Assembly (NCBI GenBank): GCA_905182895.1
Contig: CAJJDD010000004.1
Span: 62,001-126,000 of the forward strand
DNA length: 64,000 nt
Source: Flavobacteriales bacterium UBA4466
GTDB taxonomy: Bacteria > Bacteroidota > Bacteroidia > Flavobacteriales_D > Sanyastnellaceae
Direction: 5' to 3'
Both the position numbers and the translations under genes were made by a program. Of this stretch, positions 1 to 12,500 are shown piece after piece; position 1 is the stretch's first letter; each line of letters opens with the position of its first letter. The notes under the pieces were generated by a model, which was given only the letters and a program-made list of their open reading frames with translations, had not been told where the DNA came from and made no database searches.

Positions 1-1415
1 ATTATAATCATACCCTCCTGGAAAGAAAATAAATTTATCAATCCCAGCTATTTTAGAAGCTTCTATTATCTGCTCTTCAGTTGCTTTATTACTAAGGGTA
101 ATGTTATTGTAAATGGAATCTGAAAATAAGAATACTTCTTGGAGAACTACACTTATCTGAGACCTTACAGCATCAAGCGTATATTTTCTTATATCCTGGT
201 TATCTAGTGATATGGTTCCTTCTTGGAATTCATAAAATCTGCTAAGAATATTAACGATAGAGGATTTACCAGCTCCTGTAGCACCTACAAAAGCTACTGT
301 TTCTCCTGATTTCACTTCCAGATCTATTTCTTTAAGGACATAATTATCTTCTACATAAGCAAAAGACACTTTATCGAACGAAATGTTTCCTTCTAGCTTT
401 CTATCTAAGGTTCCAGTGTCATTTAGAAGCTCATCTCTTTCAAACATCGTAAACACTCTTTCTGCATTTACTATTCCCATCTGAAGGACATTAAACCTAT
501 CTGCTAGCATTCTTATAGGTCTGTAAAGCATATTAATAAAGAGTATCATAGCTATTAAAGCTGGAATCGTTAGCTGCGCAGAAAGAACTTCTCCTGCACC
601 ATACCAGAGCAATAGAGCCATGCTAGTAGCGGACAGAAGCTCTACGAATGGAAAAAACACTGCATAAGCCCACACAGATCTAATGTGTGCATCTTGATGT
701 TCCTTATTTATCTGTTTAAATTTTTCATATTCTCTCTTTTCTCTATTGAACAATTGGATGATAGACATCCCTGTAATATGTTCTTGAGTGAATACATTTA
801 TCTTATTCGCTTGGTTACGCACTTCAGTGAAAGCTTTTTTAATGGTCTTTTGGAAAATTCTGGTTCCAATCAATAATACAGGGATCGGAATTAACACCAT
901 CAAGGTGAGTTCCACACTAATAAACATCATAGCTGAAATTACCACAATGAGTTTAACTATATCTCCTAGAATAGTTAAGATTCCATTGCTAAATATCTGA
1001 GCTATACCGTCAATATCGCTTATCAATCTTGTAACAAAAGACCCAACGGGTGTTTTGTCAAAAAATTTAAGTCGAAACTTGAGCACTTTTCTATAGAGCT
1101 TTTCTCTTAAGTCGAGTGTAACAGACTGAGCCACTAGATTAGATAAATAGGTTTGATAGTATTGAAGAACTGTTTCAATCATAAGGACGCCTAGCATTCC
1201 TAGAAAATAGGGAACTAAAACAGACGCATCATTATCCTCAAATGCATTATTAAGCCCGTTTTTTATAAGAAAAGGTCTAACCACACTTAAAAATGCAAGA
1301 GACAGGATTATGATTCCCGTGAGGATAAATGTATTCTTGTATGGCCCTATCCCTTTGAAAACTTTCCAGAGAACTCCAAAATCAAATACTTTTCCTGTGG
1401 CCGTTTTTTACTCAT
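1..1415 (-). CDS. ABC transporter, fused permease/ATPase (MsbA-like exporter); C-terminus runs off the left edge
   Basis: Minus-strand translation reads GETVAFVGATGAGKSSIVNILSRFYEF...QDIRKYTLDAVRSQISVVLQEVFLFSDSI (Walker A, Q-loop). N-terminus M-S-K-K-(T)-A-T-G-K-V-F-D-F-G-V-L-W-K-V-F-K-G is restored by adding one A to an A6 run near 1405. Confidence 0.85.
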
Positions 1416-2147
1416 TAATATATGGATACTTAATCTTAACTAAATATAACCCTTGTGCAGGAGCTGAAAGTCCGGCTTCACTCCTGTTTTGACTCTTTAT
1501 AATTTCTTGGAACTTGGATAGTGAAGTAACCCCTTGCCCCACGCTCATAAGCGTTCCTACTAATGCTCTTACCATATTTCTTAAGAACCTATCTGCAGTA
1601 ATGTGAAAAATCAACTGACCATCTTTCTGCTCCCAGCATGCCTCTGACACATCGCATAACATGGTTTTATTGTCAGAACCTGCTTTGCAAAAAGCTCCAA
1701 ATTCTTTAGTAGAAAGAAGAAGATCAGCAGCCTGCATTCATTGCTGCTATATCTAAGTCTAATCTAAAATAATGTGACAGTCCGTTTACGAAAGGATTCT
1801 TCTTTTGATGAATCCAGTATTCATAAGAACGCGCTGAAGCATCAAATCGAGTGTGTGCCTCACGAGCTACTTCTCGGATTCCATGGATACTGATATCTAA
1901 TGGAAGAATACCGTTTAAAGCATAAGCCAACTTTTAAATCTTCTAATCCTTCATGGTCAAAATGAAGAAAAAACTGTTTGGCATGAACTCCTGCATCTGT
2001 TCTTCCGCAGCCAGTTACTTCAGTTTTGCAACGCAAAATAGTAGACAAACCAACCTCTATACACTCCTGAACAGTAGCAGCATTATTCTGCCTTTGCCAG
2101 CCATGATAAGCTGTCCCTAAATAAGATAGTTCTATGAAATACCGCAT
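1408..2147 (-). CDS. truA: tRNA pseudouridine(38-40) synthase TruA, split into three ORFs by frameshifts
   Basis: ORFs 1860-2147, 1724-1930 and 1408-1737 are consecutive TruA pieces: [69 protein letters not shown]. Confidence 0.9.
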
Positions 2148-2230
2148 TTACATATTCCTTCTGTACTGACCACCAACTTCAAATAGGGCATCAGTAATCT
2201 GCCCCAAACTACAATGTTTAGAGGCCTCCA

Positions 2231-5200
2231 TTAGTTCTGTGAACATATTTTTATTGGTAATAGCAGCCTCCTGTACTTTTTTAAGTGCTTTTTCTCCGTA
2301 CTGCCTCCTACTTTATGCAGCTCATTCAGCATAGAAATCTGATATTCCTTTTCTTCTTCCGTAGCCCTAATAACCTCTCTAGGAAGCACAGTAGGAGAAC
2401 CTTTAGAACTTAAGAAAGTGTTAACACCTATGATAGGAAATTCACCTGTGTGCTTTAATGTCTCGTAATACAGACTCTCTTCCTGTATCTTAGAACGCTG
2501 ATACATCGTCTCCATAGCTCCGAGAACTCCGCCTCTTTCTGTGATTCTGTCAAACTCCAATAGAACAGCCTCTTCAACTAAGTCTGTTAAGTCATCTATT
2601 ATGAAACTTCCCTGTAAAGGGTTTTCATTTTTAGCCAATCCTAACTCTCTGTTAATGATTAATTGAATGGCCATAGCTCTTCTTACACTTTCTTCTGTAG
2701 GAGTAGTGATGGCTTCATCATAAGCATTTGTATGAAGAGAGTTACAATTGTCATAAATGGCATAAAGCGCTTGCAGTGTAGTTCTTATATCATTAAAATC
2801 TATTTCTTGAGCATGTAAGGACCTTCCTGAAGTTTGTATGTGATACTTTAGTTTCTGGGCCCTAGAATCTGCTCCGTATTTTTTCTTTAATGCCTTGGCC
2901 CATATCCTTCTGGCTACTCTACCTATTACGGCATACTCGGGATCTATTCCGTTACTAAAGAAGAAACTTAAGTTAGGCCCGAATGCATTGATATCCATTC
3001 CTCTGCTCAGGTAATACTCTACGTATGTGAAGCCGTTAGACAGGGTAAATGCCAACTGGGTAATAGGATTAGCTCCAGCTTCTGCTATATGATATCCACT
3101 GATAGAGACAGAATAGAAATTTCTGATTTTCTGATCTATAAAATACTGCTGTACATCTCCCATTAGCCTTAGGGCAAATTCTGTGGAGAATATACAGGTG
3201 TTCTGTGCTTGGTCCTCTTTGAGAATATCGGCTTGTACTGTTCCTCTGACTAAAGAGATAGTCTTTATTTTTATCTCATTATAAATGTTAGCGGGGAGAA
3301 CTTCATCTCCGGTAATACCTAAGAGCATCAATCCTAACCCATCATTTCCTGCAGGAAGTTCTTCTTGGTAACGTGGCCTTTTTAATCCGTTGCCTTCCCA
3401 TTTGCGTAGCAATGCTTTTTCGACATCTCCTTCTAGCCCATTTTCTTTAATGTACTTCTCACACTGCTGATCAATGGCTGCATTCATGAAGAACCCAAGC
3501 AACATAGGCGCTGGACCATTTATAGTCATGGACACTGATGTGCTAGCTAGTGCTAAATCAAATCCAGAATAGAGTTTTTTAGCATCATCTAAACAACAAA
3601 TAGAAACTCCTGCATTTCCAATCTTACCATAAATATCTGGTCTTACTCCAGGATCGTTTCCATAAAGCGTTACAGAATCAAACGCTGTACTTAATCTTTT
3701 AGCTGGAAGACCAGCTGAAACGTAGTGAAATCTTTTATTGGTTCTTTCAGGCCCGCCTTCTCCGGCAAACATTCTAGTAGGATCTTCACCCTCTCTTTTG
3801 AAAGGATAAATTCCTGCAGTGAAGGGAAATTCCCCTGGGAAACTTTCCTGAAGATTCCATTTTAACACATCTCCCCAAGATCTGTACTTTGGCACTGATA
3901 CTTTTGGAATATCCGACTGAGATAGTGATTTGGTATGTGTTTTAATCTCTATTACCTTATCTCTCACCTTGAAAGAATAAATGTCGTCTTGGTATAGTTT
4001 CTTTTTATCCTCCCAGCCTTGGATTATCTTCCAATTATGCGGGTCTAAATCTAAAAGTAGTTTATCCATTTCTTCCTGGATGCTATCTCTAAGAGTGTCG
4101 GATGTGTTTTCTAAAACTTTATGGTATCCATATAACTTCTCTGCTACTTCTACTTGCTTATCTACCCATGAGTCGTATTCTCTATTACTTTCAGCTATCT
4201 CTGATAAATACCTAGTTCTTTTTGGAGGAATAACCCAAATTTTCTCGCTCATCTCCTCTGTAACTTCAAAGGTTGAGTTTAATTCGGCATCTGTATTCTC
4301 TACAATTTTATCCATTAGGGCTCTATAAAGAGCATTCATTCCTGGGTCATTAAACTGACTAGCTATGGTTCCATAGACAGGCAAATCTTCATGTTTTGCA
4401 GACCAGAGTTGATGATTTCTAACGTATTGTTTTTTCACATCTCTGAGTGCATCTAAAGCCCCCCTCTTATCAAATTTATTTATAGCTACTATATCGGCAA
4501 AATCCAACATATCTATCTTCTCTAACTGCGTTGCAGCTCCAAACTCAGGCGTCATTACATATAAAGATGCATCTGAGTGTTCCATAATTTCGGTGTCGAC
4601 TCTGCCCTATTCCAGCTAGTTTCTAAAATTATTAAATCATAATTAGCCGCTTTAAGTATCTCTAGAGCTTCGTTTACATGTTTGACTAAGTGCCAAATTG
4701 GATTGTCTAGTAGCCAAAGAACGCATGTAAACTCTATCATTTTTAATAGCATTCATTCGAATTCTATCTCCAAGTAGCGCTCCACCAGTTTTTCTTTTGG
4801 ATGGGTCTACAGAAACTATAGCTAGTGTTTTGTCTGGAAAATCTATTAAGAAATCTTCTTACTAGCTCATCAACCAATGAGTTTACCTGACCCACCTGTT
4901 CCTGTGATTCCCTAAAACAGGGACCGTCTTTTGGCTTGCTATCTGATGAACCTCATTCAGTTCTTTCTCATGATTTTTAGGGAAGTTTTCAGCTGCAGAT
5001 ATAAGCGTAGCAATGGCTTTCACTTCCTTACCTGCTAATTTCTTTACTTCTCCATTTAGAAACTCACCTGTAGGGAAATCACACTGCTGAACTAGGTCAT
5101 TAATCATTCCTTGTAGTCCTAATTTCCTTCCGTCATCGGGATGATAAATTCTAGTGATCCCGTACTTATGAAGCTCGCTTATTTCATCTGGCAGAATGGT

Positions 5201-5510
5201 TCCACCACCTCCTCCAAAGATCTTTATATGTTCAGCACCATTCTCTTTTAATAAGTCGTACATGAATTTGAAATACTCCATGTGACCTCCTTGGTATGAG
5301 GTCATGGCTATAGCCTTAGCATCTTCTTGAATTGCACTATTTACTACTTCCTCAACACTTCTATCATGACCTAAGTGAATTACTTCACATCCTGTAGACT
5401 GAATAATTCTTCTCATGATATTAATTGCTGCATCATGACCATCGAAAAGGCTAGGCTGCTGTCACTATTCTAATTTTATTCTTTGGCTTATAAGGAGAAA
5501 CTGGTTCCAT
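2231..5510 (-). CDS. Fused acyl-CoA mutase (IcmF-type: B12-binding domain, G3E-like GTPase, mutase catalytic domain), frameshifted
   Basis: N-terminal B12-binding domain ([41 protein letters not shown]), central GTPase ([27 protein letters not shown]), C-terminal mutase domain ([23 protein letters not shown]...[17 protein letters not shown]). N-terminus [34 protein letters not shown] is restored by a 1-nt correction near 5455. Confidence 0.85.
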
Positions 5511-5587
5511 TTTGAGCAGTATTTATGTCTACAAAATTAAAATTATATCTCCAGTATAACTCACTTCTTCATGTAGTTTTAAAAGCA

Positions 5588-5618
5588 AAAAAAGCCACCT
5601 GCTTTCACAGGTGGCTTT
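5588..5618 (-). terminator. Rho-independent terminator of the 5641-9428 gene
   Basis: AAAGCCACCTG / CAGGTGGCTTT inverted repeat with an A-run that reads as a U-tract on the minus strand. Confidence 0.75.
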
Positions 5619-5640
5619 CGATAAATTAATTAATTGTCTT

Positions 5641-8600
5641 TTACTCACATAATGAACCAAATACCGATAAAAATATAGCGATATCTCCTGTGCTTACATT
5701 TCCATCAAAATCCAAATCTGCATAGCAATTTTCACTACATCCAAAATCACCAAGCAGACCAGTTAAATCATAAATATTAACCATTCCATCGGAATTTATA
5801 TCACCTATGCATTACATAAATCTCATCTCCTTCTATATCTCCATCACAGTCATTATCCAGTCCTTCTCTAGTCCCTGGGGCCCCAGCGTAAACATTGTCA
5901 TTGCTGTCATCACAATCTCCACCAACGGTAACATAACCGATAGGCCCTCCATCACATGAGTCCTGAGAAACTAAGTCATCTCCAAAACCATCAGAATCTT
6001 CATCTGCGTAATAAGTCACTAGTGCTAACCCTTCGTCTGAAGTACCATCGCAGTTGTCATCTATTCCATTGCATGTTTCCGGAGCTTCTGGACTAATATT
6101 TGAATTAGTATCATCACAGTCTAAGCTGTTTTCAGAATAACCAGCAGGTGGGACTGGACTGCACTCAACAATACTATTACTGACATCTCCGTATCCATCG
6201 GCATCAGAATCTAAGTAAAATGTAGTTCCTGCCATTACAGTAACAAACCCTGTTTTTGTCTCAGAATCTATTTCAGTTCCATTTCCAACAGTTAGTATCA
6301 CGTCATATACTCCAGCTGCGTTATATGTAATTTACCGGATTTTGATCTGTAGACGATGAAGGTGTTCCTCCTGGAAAATTCCAATCCCAAGTGCTAATTA
6401 CACCAGAACTAGTATCATTGAAATTTACAACTTCACCTTGACAGATGTTAGTTGGCCCTCCAACGAAATCCGCAAAATCTCCTTGTGCAACAGCCATACA
6501 CGAACCAATGGCAGTTAAGGTATTATGATACTCCACATTAACGATATCCGTAATATTAGACACACACACCTCCGTTCCAGTTAAACCACTATAATAAACT
6601 CTCACCATAGGCGCAGGTGCTAAATTTTTTGCTATGCTTTCATCACTATAAGATAATCCAATCACTTTAGTACCTCCTAGAGTAGACTGAGGAGTCATAG
6701 TATAGTCAGTAGTATATAAATTTTCAACTGATAATATCTCTAATCCACTTATTTCAAATTCATACCCAACTATTCTATTGTCGGGGTTTAAAACAAATAC
6801 ATCTACATAACCGTCAGTAGTGTTGATTTCTCCGATACTTAACGTTGTAGTTTGGTTTTGGTTTGTTACCTCAGAAATCCACTCACAGTGATTGTGAGCA
6901 CCAAATTCGTCAATGTAATTCGTTCCATAAATAGCACATCTAGATAATGCTGCTGCATCTGAAACAGTAATCGCATTGTCTGAATCCATATCAGAACATG
7001 GTGTAACCTGAGCATCATTTCCTAAAATATCATCTACATAAATCTGAGCATCCGTAGCTTCAATCTCTAAACTCAAGTTAGCATCTCCTCTCACCACTAA
7101 ACCAGGACAATCACCATTACAATCTGGCTGAGCATCCCCAAAAGGCTGACCTAAACAATCAGTAGGCACCGCGCATGACCCAACTGGCTCAACATTAAAA
7201 TCGATAATATTTCCGTCAACATCTCTTCCGAAAGAGAAACAAACTTGAGCCCAGTTGTTGTCATACCTTAGCTCATACCTTCCGTTATTATCAGGAGACT
7301 GAGTCCAGTTAGTTCTAACTACTAAAGTCCAAACTCCTGCTGCCAGTGTGGTAACATCTACCCATTGACAAGCTAATCCAGAACTATAATAATCCCCACA
7401 ACCAGCAGAAATACCCATATTGTTACACCCATACTTAGCTGTACCTCCATCAGAGCATTCTAAATCAAGTACACAGAATCCATTCTTAAATCCTATTTCA
7501 GGATATTCTACCCCTGAATTATCATATAAAATATATTCTGCATATCCTTCGTAATGGTAATGACCATGACAAGGGTCAAACTCGAATTGGTTTGTATTAT
7601 CACTTTCCTGTCCTATAAAATAATCTTGAGTTCCTATGTTTTTAATGTGAGTAGTGAAACGAACGATATCCCTATCTCCAGTCCCAGCAATGCATCCTTC
7701 CTGTATGTAACAATCATCAGGTTGAATATCGGTAAGTGATGTCAAGTATGTTGACGTTTGAAGAACACTTTGTAACACAAATAAATCAGGACCTAAATTA
7801 CTACACTCAGGGTCTCCATTATAGTAACATGTTCCGCCACCTACCGTAGCTAAAGGCTCAAAGTTACAGGCGTTAATATCTAAACAACCGCTAATAGCAC
7901 CTACAAAACTGACATTAAAATCCACGTCTCCAGGACAATCATCACCTTGATCTCCGATTCTGATATAGTAGTCTAAACCAGCCTCCAAAAGAGGATTAAT
8001 ATTCGACTGAGGAGTACAACTTATATCATCATCATTATAATAAATAGTAGCTTCATTTGTATCATCCCAAGGAAGACCTTGACAATAATCATAGACCCAG
8101 ATCGTAGTGTTGCATATAGCTGTTCCACATGTAGTGACATTATATTGACCGGTTACCGCAGGAGAGAATATAAACCAAGTATTATCATAAATAGCGGTAT
8201 TAGTTCCTTCAACTGCAACAATAGCATCAAAGCAACTAGTTCCTACTGGACAGTTTATAGGGGTCGTTTCTCCAGTTCCATAACCACTGCTGTTGATTAG
8301 TTCTACTCCGTTTAAAGTTAAAGAGTAATACGCTCCTGCCAATAAGCCATCTCCATATGAATCACTCATAATAAAAGAATGACATCCTGAAGTTAAACAA
8401 ACTGAACTTGTAGAAGTTCCGGCAGGCATATCTCCTAAAAGAACTTCGGCTATGGTGTTTCCATTATCATCTAAAAGTACATAAGATATTTCTTGAGGGT
8501 AATTATCAGAGACTACTGTAATGAGCAAATTATCTCCGTCTGCTGATTCTACAGTGACAGCTGATGAATTAGACAATGTTCCGTCAGATATCGTTAAGGT

Positions 8601-9428
8601 AATAGTGTAAGTTCCGACTAGACCAATTACAAAAGAAACATCAGCACCAGTACCTGATAGAGTTTCTGGGCCACTTACTTCCCACGTATAAGACTGGATG
8701 TTTCCAGTACTATTATTTGCTGAGAAGCTTAACGAACCTCCAGGGCAAATATCTAGACTAGAAGGTGAAATAACCGCAACTAAAGGAGGATAAGAACAAG
8801 AACCATCATCTATAGTAGCTGTAACATCATAGTTATCAGCCTGAACATCCAAACAACCAGCACAAGTAACGTACTCACATCCATTATCAATAGTGGCTGT
8901 ATCTATATAATTACAAGCTTCGCTATCAGTGCATCCAGCACAACTTAAATACTCACAAGAGCCGTCATCGCTCCCAGCTAAAGGATTGAAATTACAAGAG
9001 GCTGAATCAATACAACCAGGTGGTGCCACATATGGCAAACAAAACGCATGAGTTACTAAATTGTCGAAGTCAGGCTCTCCTAATTGAGCTATAATTACTC
9101 CATTTTCATCTTGGAGGCTGTAGTTTCCATCAACAGAGCAGCCATAAGCAGTGCCATTTAAGCCATCCCCATAAGTATCTCCTATTCTCAATTCGTAGCA
9201 TCCATCTGCTAAGGAAATAAGCTCTATAAACTCTGTTAAGTTAGCCAATGCCCTTGAAGGAACTCCGATTATCTCGACACCCATATCATCATAGACTCCC
9301 CAGCTGGTCTCGGCTCCCCAACAGTCTGTATTCAAAGTTAACGTGATGTCTGTTTGAGCATTTAAACTAATGCCACTAACAAAAAAAAGAACAACGGCTG
9401 CTATTCTTAGAGGGTGATATTGATTCAT
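5641..9428 (-). CDS. Large secreted multidomain protein: GCxDxxAxNY...DDGSCxY repeats, PKD-like domain, lysyl oxidase domain, dockerin-like segments, PKD, MopE-like metal-binding motifs, C-terminal dockerin-like tail; two frameshifts
   Basis: ORFs 6321-9428 and 5801-6301 plus tail GDINSDGMVNIYDLTGLLGDFGCSENCYADLDFDGNVSTGDIAIFLSVFGSLCE* read by hand in another frame at 5641-5810. Signal peptide MNQYHPLRIAAVVLFFVSGISLNAQ. Confidence 0.85.
7225..7815 (-). other. Lysyl oxidase-like catalytic domain within the 5641-9428 protein
   Basis: FDPCHGHYHYEGYAEYILYD...GFKNGFCVLDLEC...YGCNNMGISAGCGDYYSSGLACQWVDVTTLAAGVWTLVVRTN aligns from memory with LOX [40 protein letters not shown]. Confidence 0.8.
8760..9030 (-). 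repeat. Tandem protein repeats of type GC(T/I/L)D..A.NY...ATIDDGSCxY (three copies; a diverged copy at about 7820-7890)
   Basis: PGCIDSASCNFNPLAGSDDGSCEY / AGCTDSEACNYIDTATIDNGCEY / AGCLDVQADNYDVTATIDDGSCSY, then SGCLDINACNFEPLATVGGGTCYY. Confidence 0.8.
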
Positions 9429-9588
9429 AATAAGGTTATTTTGGTTAATAGGTTCTGCTCAAAGTTAACGAATTTATCTTAAGTACAACTTATTATTGAT
9501 TTCCGAATAAAATATTATCTTCGGCCACTAATTATGCAACCTTAGTAGTTCTAATTTGGTTTTATTATTTAATCATGTATCAATAACC

Positions 9589-12500
9589 ATGGGAAAAAGA
9601 ATTCTTACATTTACTGCTTTTATGATTTTCAGCTCTTTAGCTGTTTTAGACGCTCAAATTAGCCTCGTTTGGGAAGCCCATGTTATCCATGACTATCCAA
9701 CTCTAGCTGATGCGGGTAATGATGTGGAGGTTTTTGCTTTAGATGGCTACATAACTTGGCGATTATATGCCATTATGGAAGACGGTGATCCTCTCATCCC
9801 TGATTTCTTAACCTCCGTTCTTGGTTCCGGAGCAGCCGATTTAGACACCTTGCAAATTACATTTGACTGTTGTCCTTATCAAAACGATCAAGCAGGACCA
9901 GTAGTGAGTGGCTCGCAAATAGGTGACTTCGTAACAGGACTTTTTCCAGCTTTACTTTATGACTCTTGGGTCACTATAGGTATGGACTCCTCATCAGATG
10001 ATGGTGCGGTTACATTTTTCCCTGCCCCTCCTTGGCAAAATGATTTTGAAGAGTGCGTTGCAAATCAGATTTATGATGATAGTTTTAATGGAAGCTCTTG
10101 GTTCGCTCTTCCTGGAAGCAATAACGGAATTGCGGATGGAGACCCAGGCACTAATCTTGAAAACAGTGTTCTTCTTGGACAATTCACTGTTCCTCAAGGC
10201 TGTCAACTAACTCAACAGGGCGATGGAGATAATGGTTCTTTGTGCATTAATTATTTTTCAGATAGTAATTTTGATAATGACGTAGAAGTAGAATGCCTAG
10301 GTTTACCACCATTAAATCCATGCCTTAACAACCCATTAATCACATCGTTAACTGACTCCTCTCCGGTCCTTTGTTTTGACGAATGTGATGGAACTGTCCT
10401 TTTTACATATAGTGGAGGTTCTGGTGATTTATCTAGTACTATAGACCAATTGGATGCAATAAATGACGGTTTTGGTGGTTACTCTGGCTTGTGCGACGGC
10501 GAGCATATAATTACTATCACGGATAACATAAATTTTGATGGTGATGGGAACGCTTGTTTTATAACTGACACAGTCACTATTACACAACCAACGGCTCCTC
10601 TTGAAGGAGCTTTCACTCTAACAACAGATGTAGCTTGTGCAAATGACAGTATCGGTTTAGTAGAAATCGTAGTTACTGGAGGAACACCTTTTACAATTGG
10701 AGATCCTTACATAGGAACTACTAGTTATGGAGTTAATTATGAATTTGTGGCCCCTAACATTATTCGATTTGATTCATTAGGCATTCAAAGTGGAATCGCT
10801 TTTAGTGTGATAGACTCAAACGGATGTGAAATTAATTTCACTCAAGATGTAGGTCCTCTAGGAGCATTAACTGCCTCTGGAGTGGCAACTGATGTGAGTT
10901 GTTTTGATGAGGGAGATGGCTCAATTTCACTTACCGTAAATGATGGAGCACCAAACCCTAATTTCACTTGGACACCAGCAGTAAACGATGATATTAACCC
11001 AACAAACTTAGCGCCTGGAATTTACGCTGTAGTCATAGATGACGGGGATAGCTGTCCAATAGAATTAGAGTTTACGATTGAACAACCCGATGTTTTTGTT
11101 ATTGAGAATGCTATACCTGACCATCTTGATTGTTTCGAAGAGTGCACAGGAAGTGTCACATTTGATGTAATAGGAGGAACCGAGCCTACTGCTACTTCAT
11201 TTATCCAAGGAGTTTCTAATATAAGTAACGGAGAGTTCTGTGCTGGGAACGTAATCATAGAAGTTAGAGATGATAATTTGTGTTTTGCTACGCAGACAAT
11301 TGTTATAGCTCAGGGTGATGAAATAACATTTAACGCTCTTATAGCAGAGATTCAATGTCCTAATGGGACAGATGGAGTTATAGATATTAGTGGCTTAGAT
11401 GGTGGTACTGGAGAACTAACACCTTCTATTGACCCAGTTATTCCATTTGATAATCTATCTAGCAGCTTTTTAAATGTAGACGGAGGTACTTATATACTTA
11501 ACATTACTGACGAGTTAGATTGTTCGAATGACACGACTATTGTTATGTCTGAGCCAAACGGATTTATTCCTACTGTAGAGTTTACTGATGTGAGCTGCTT
11601 CGGGTTTTCAGATGGCACTATCGAAGTGGCAGTATCAGGAGGAACCGGAGAAGTCACTTATCTCTTAAACGAGGAGAGCCCAACTAATGAAGGTTTATTT
11701 GAGAACCTAGGTATAGGGAATTATACAATTAGCGGAATTGACGAAGCGGAATGCCCATTTAGCATAGAAGAGCCGTTAGCGATAGAAGAACCAGATCAAA
11801 CAATTATTACAGAGTTAATTCTTACTAGCCCAGACTGCGGTGGAGGAAACACCGCTACTGCATCTATTTCGATTGAAGGAGGAACTCCTCAATATTTAAT
11901 TGGATGGAATTTAAACCCTCCTACACCTAACAATAATTTAGCCTTAGGACTTTCTGGTGGTGCTAATTCGGTCCAAATCATAGATGCTAATCTTTGTTTA
12001 ATAGACAGTACCTTTAATATAAACCAGCCTGCTGAGATTAGTTATACTTTTGGAATTGATTCTGTATTTTGTACAGGAATGTGTAATGGTATTGTTACTC
12101 TAATTCCTTCGGGAGAAGGAGCTTCCACAGGAAACATAACAGTTACCTATGAAGATGATCTTGACGTTGATTTCTTCACTGCGAGCAACTTATGTGAAGG
12201 ACAGTATCCTTTTCTAATAACAGACAGCCTTGGCTGTTTATTCAGAGATACTATCTTTATGGTACCAACCGTAATTTCAGATATCGAGTTCGCAATATTT
12301 ACTACTCCGGTTTCATGCTGGAATGAGGCAGACGGAACTGCAACTGCAGCAGTTATAGGAGGCGAACCCCCTATTTCTTACGCGTGGCAAAGAGACGGAG
12401 TTACTATTCAAGAAACAACTACTGCCATAGGTTTAATAGAAGATTTCTACACGATTACTATAACAGATGTTTTAGGATGCACATTCTCGGAAGATCTATT

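Noticed and set aside
1408-2147. Programmed frameshifting in truA
   Set aside because: Two breaks without slippery-site logic, in a window where many unrelated genes show the same defect; sequence error is simpler.
3981-4328. 115-aa plus-strand ORF antisense to the mutase
   Set aside because: Lies fully opposite the well-supported mutase coding frame; low-complexity Ser/Phe composition typical of antisense shadow ORFs.
8760-9030. Cys-rich GCxDxxAxNY repeats considered as a novel repeat family
   Set aside because: This repeat type is common in secreted Bacteroidota proteins, so listed as a feature only.
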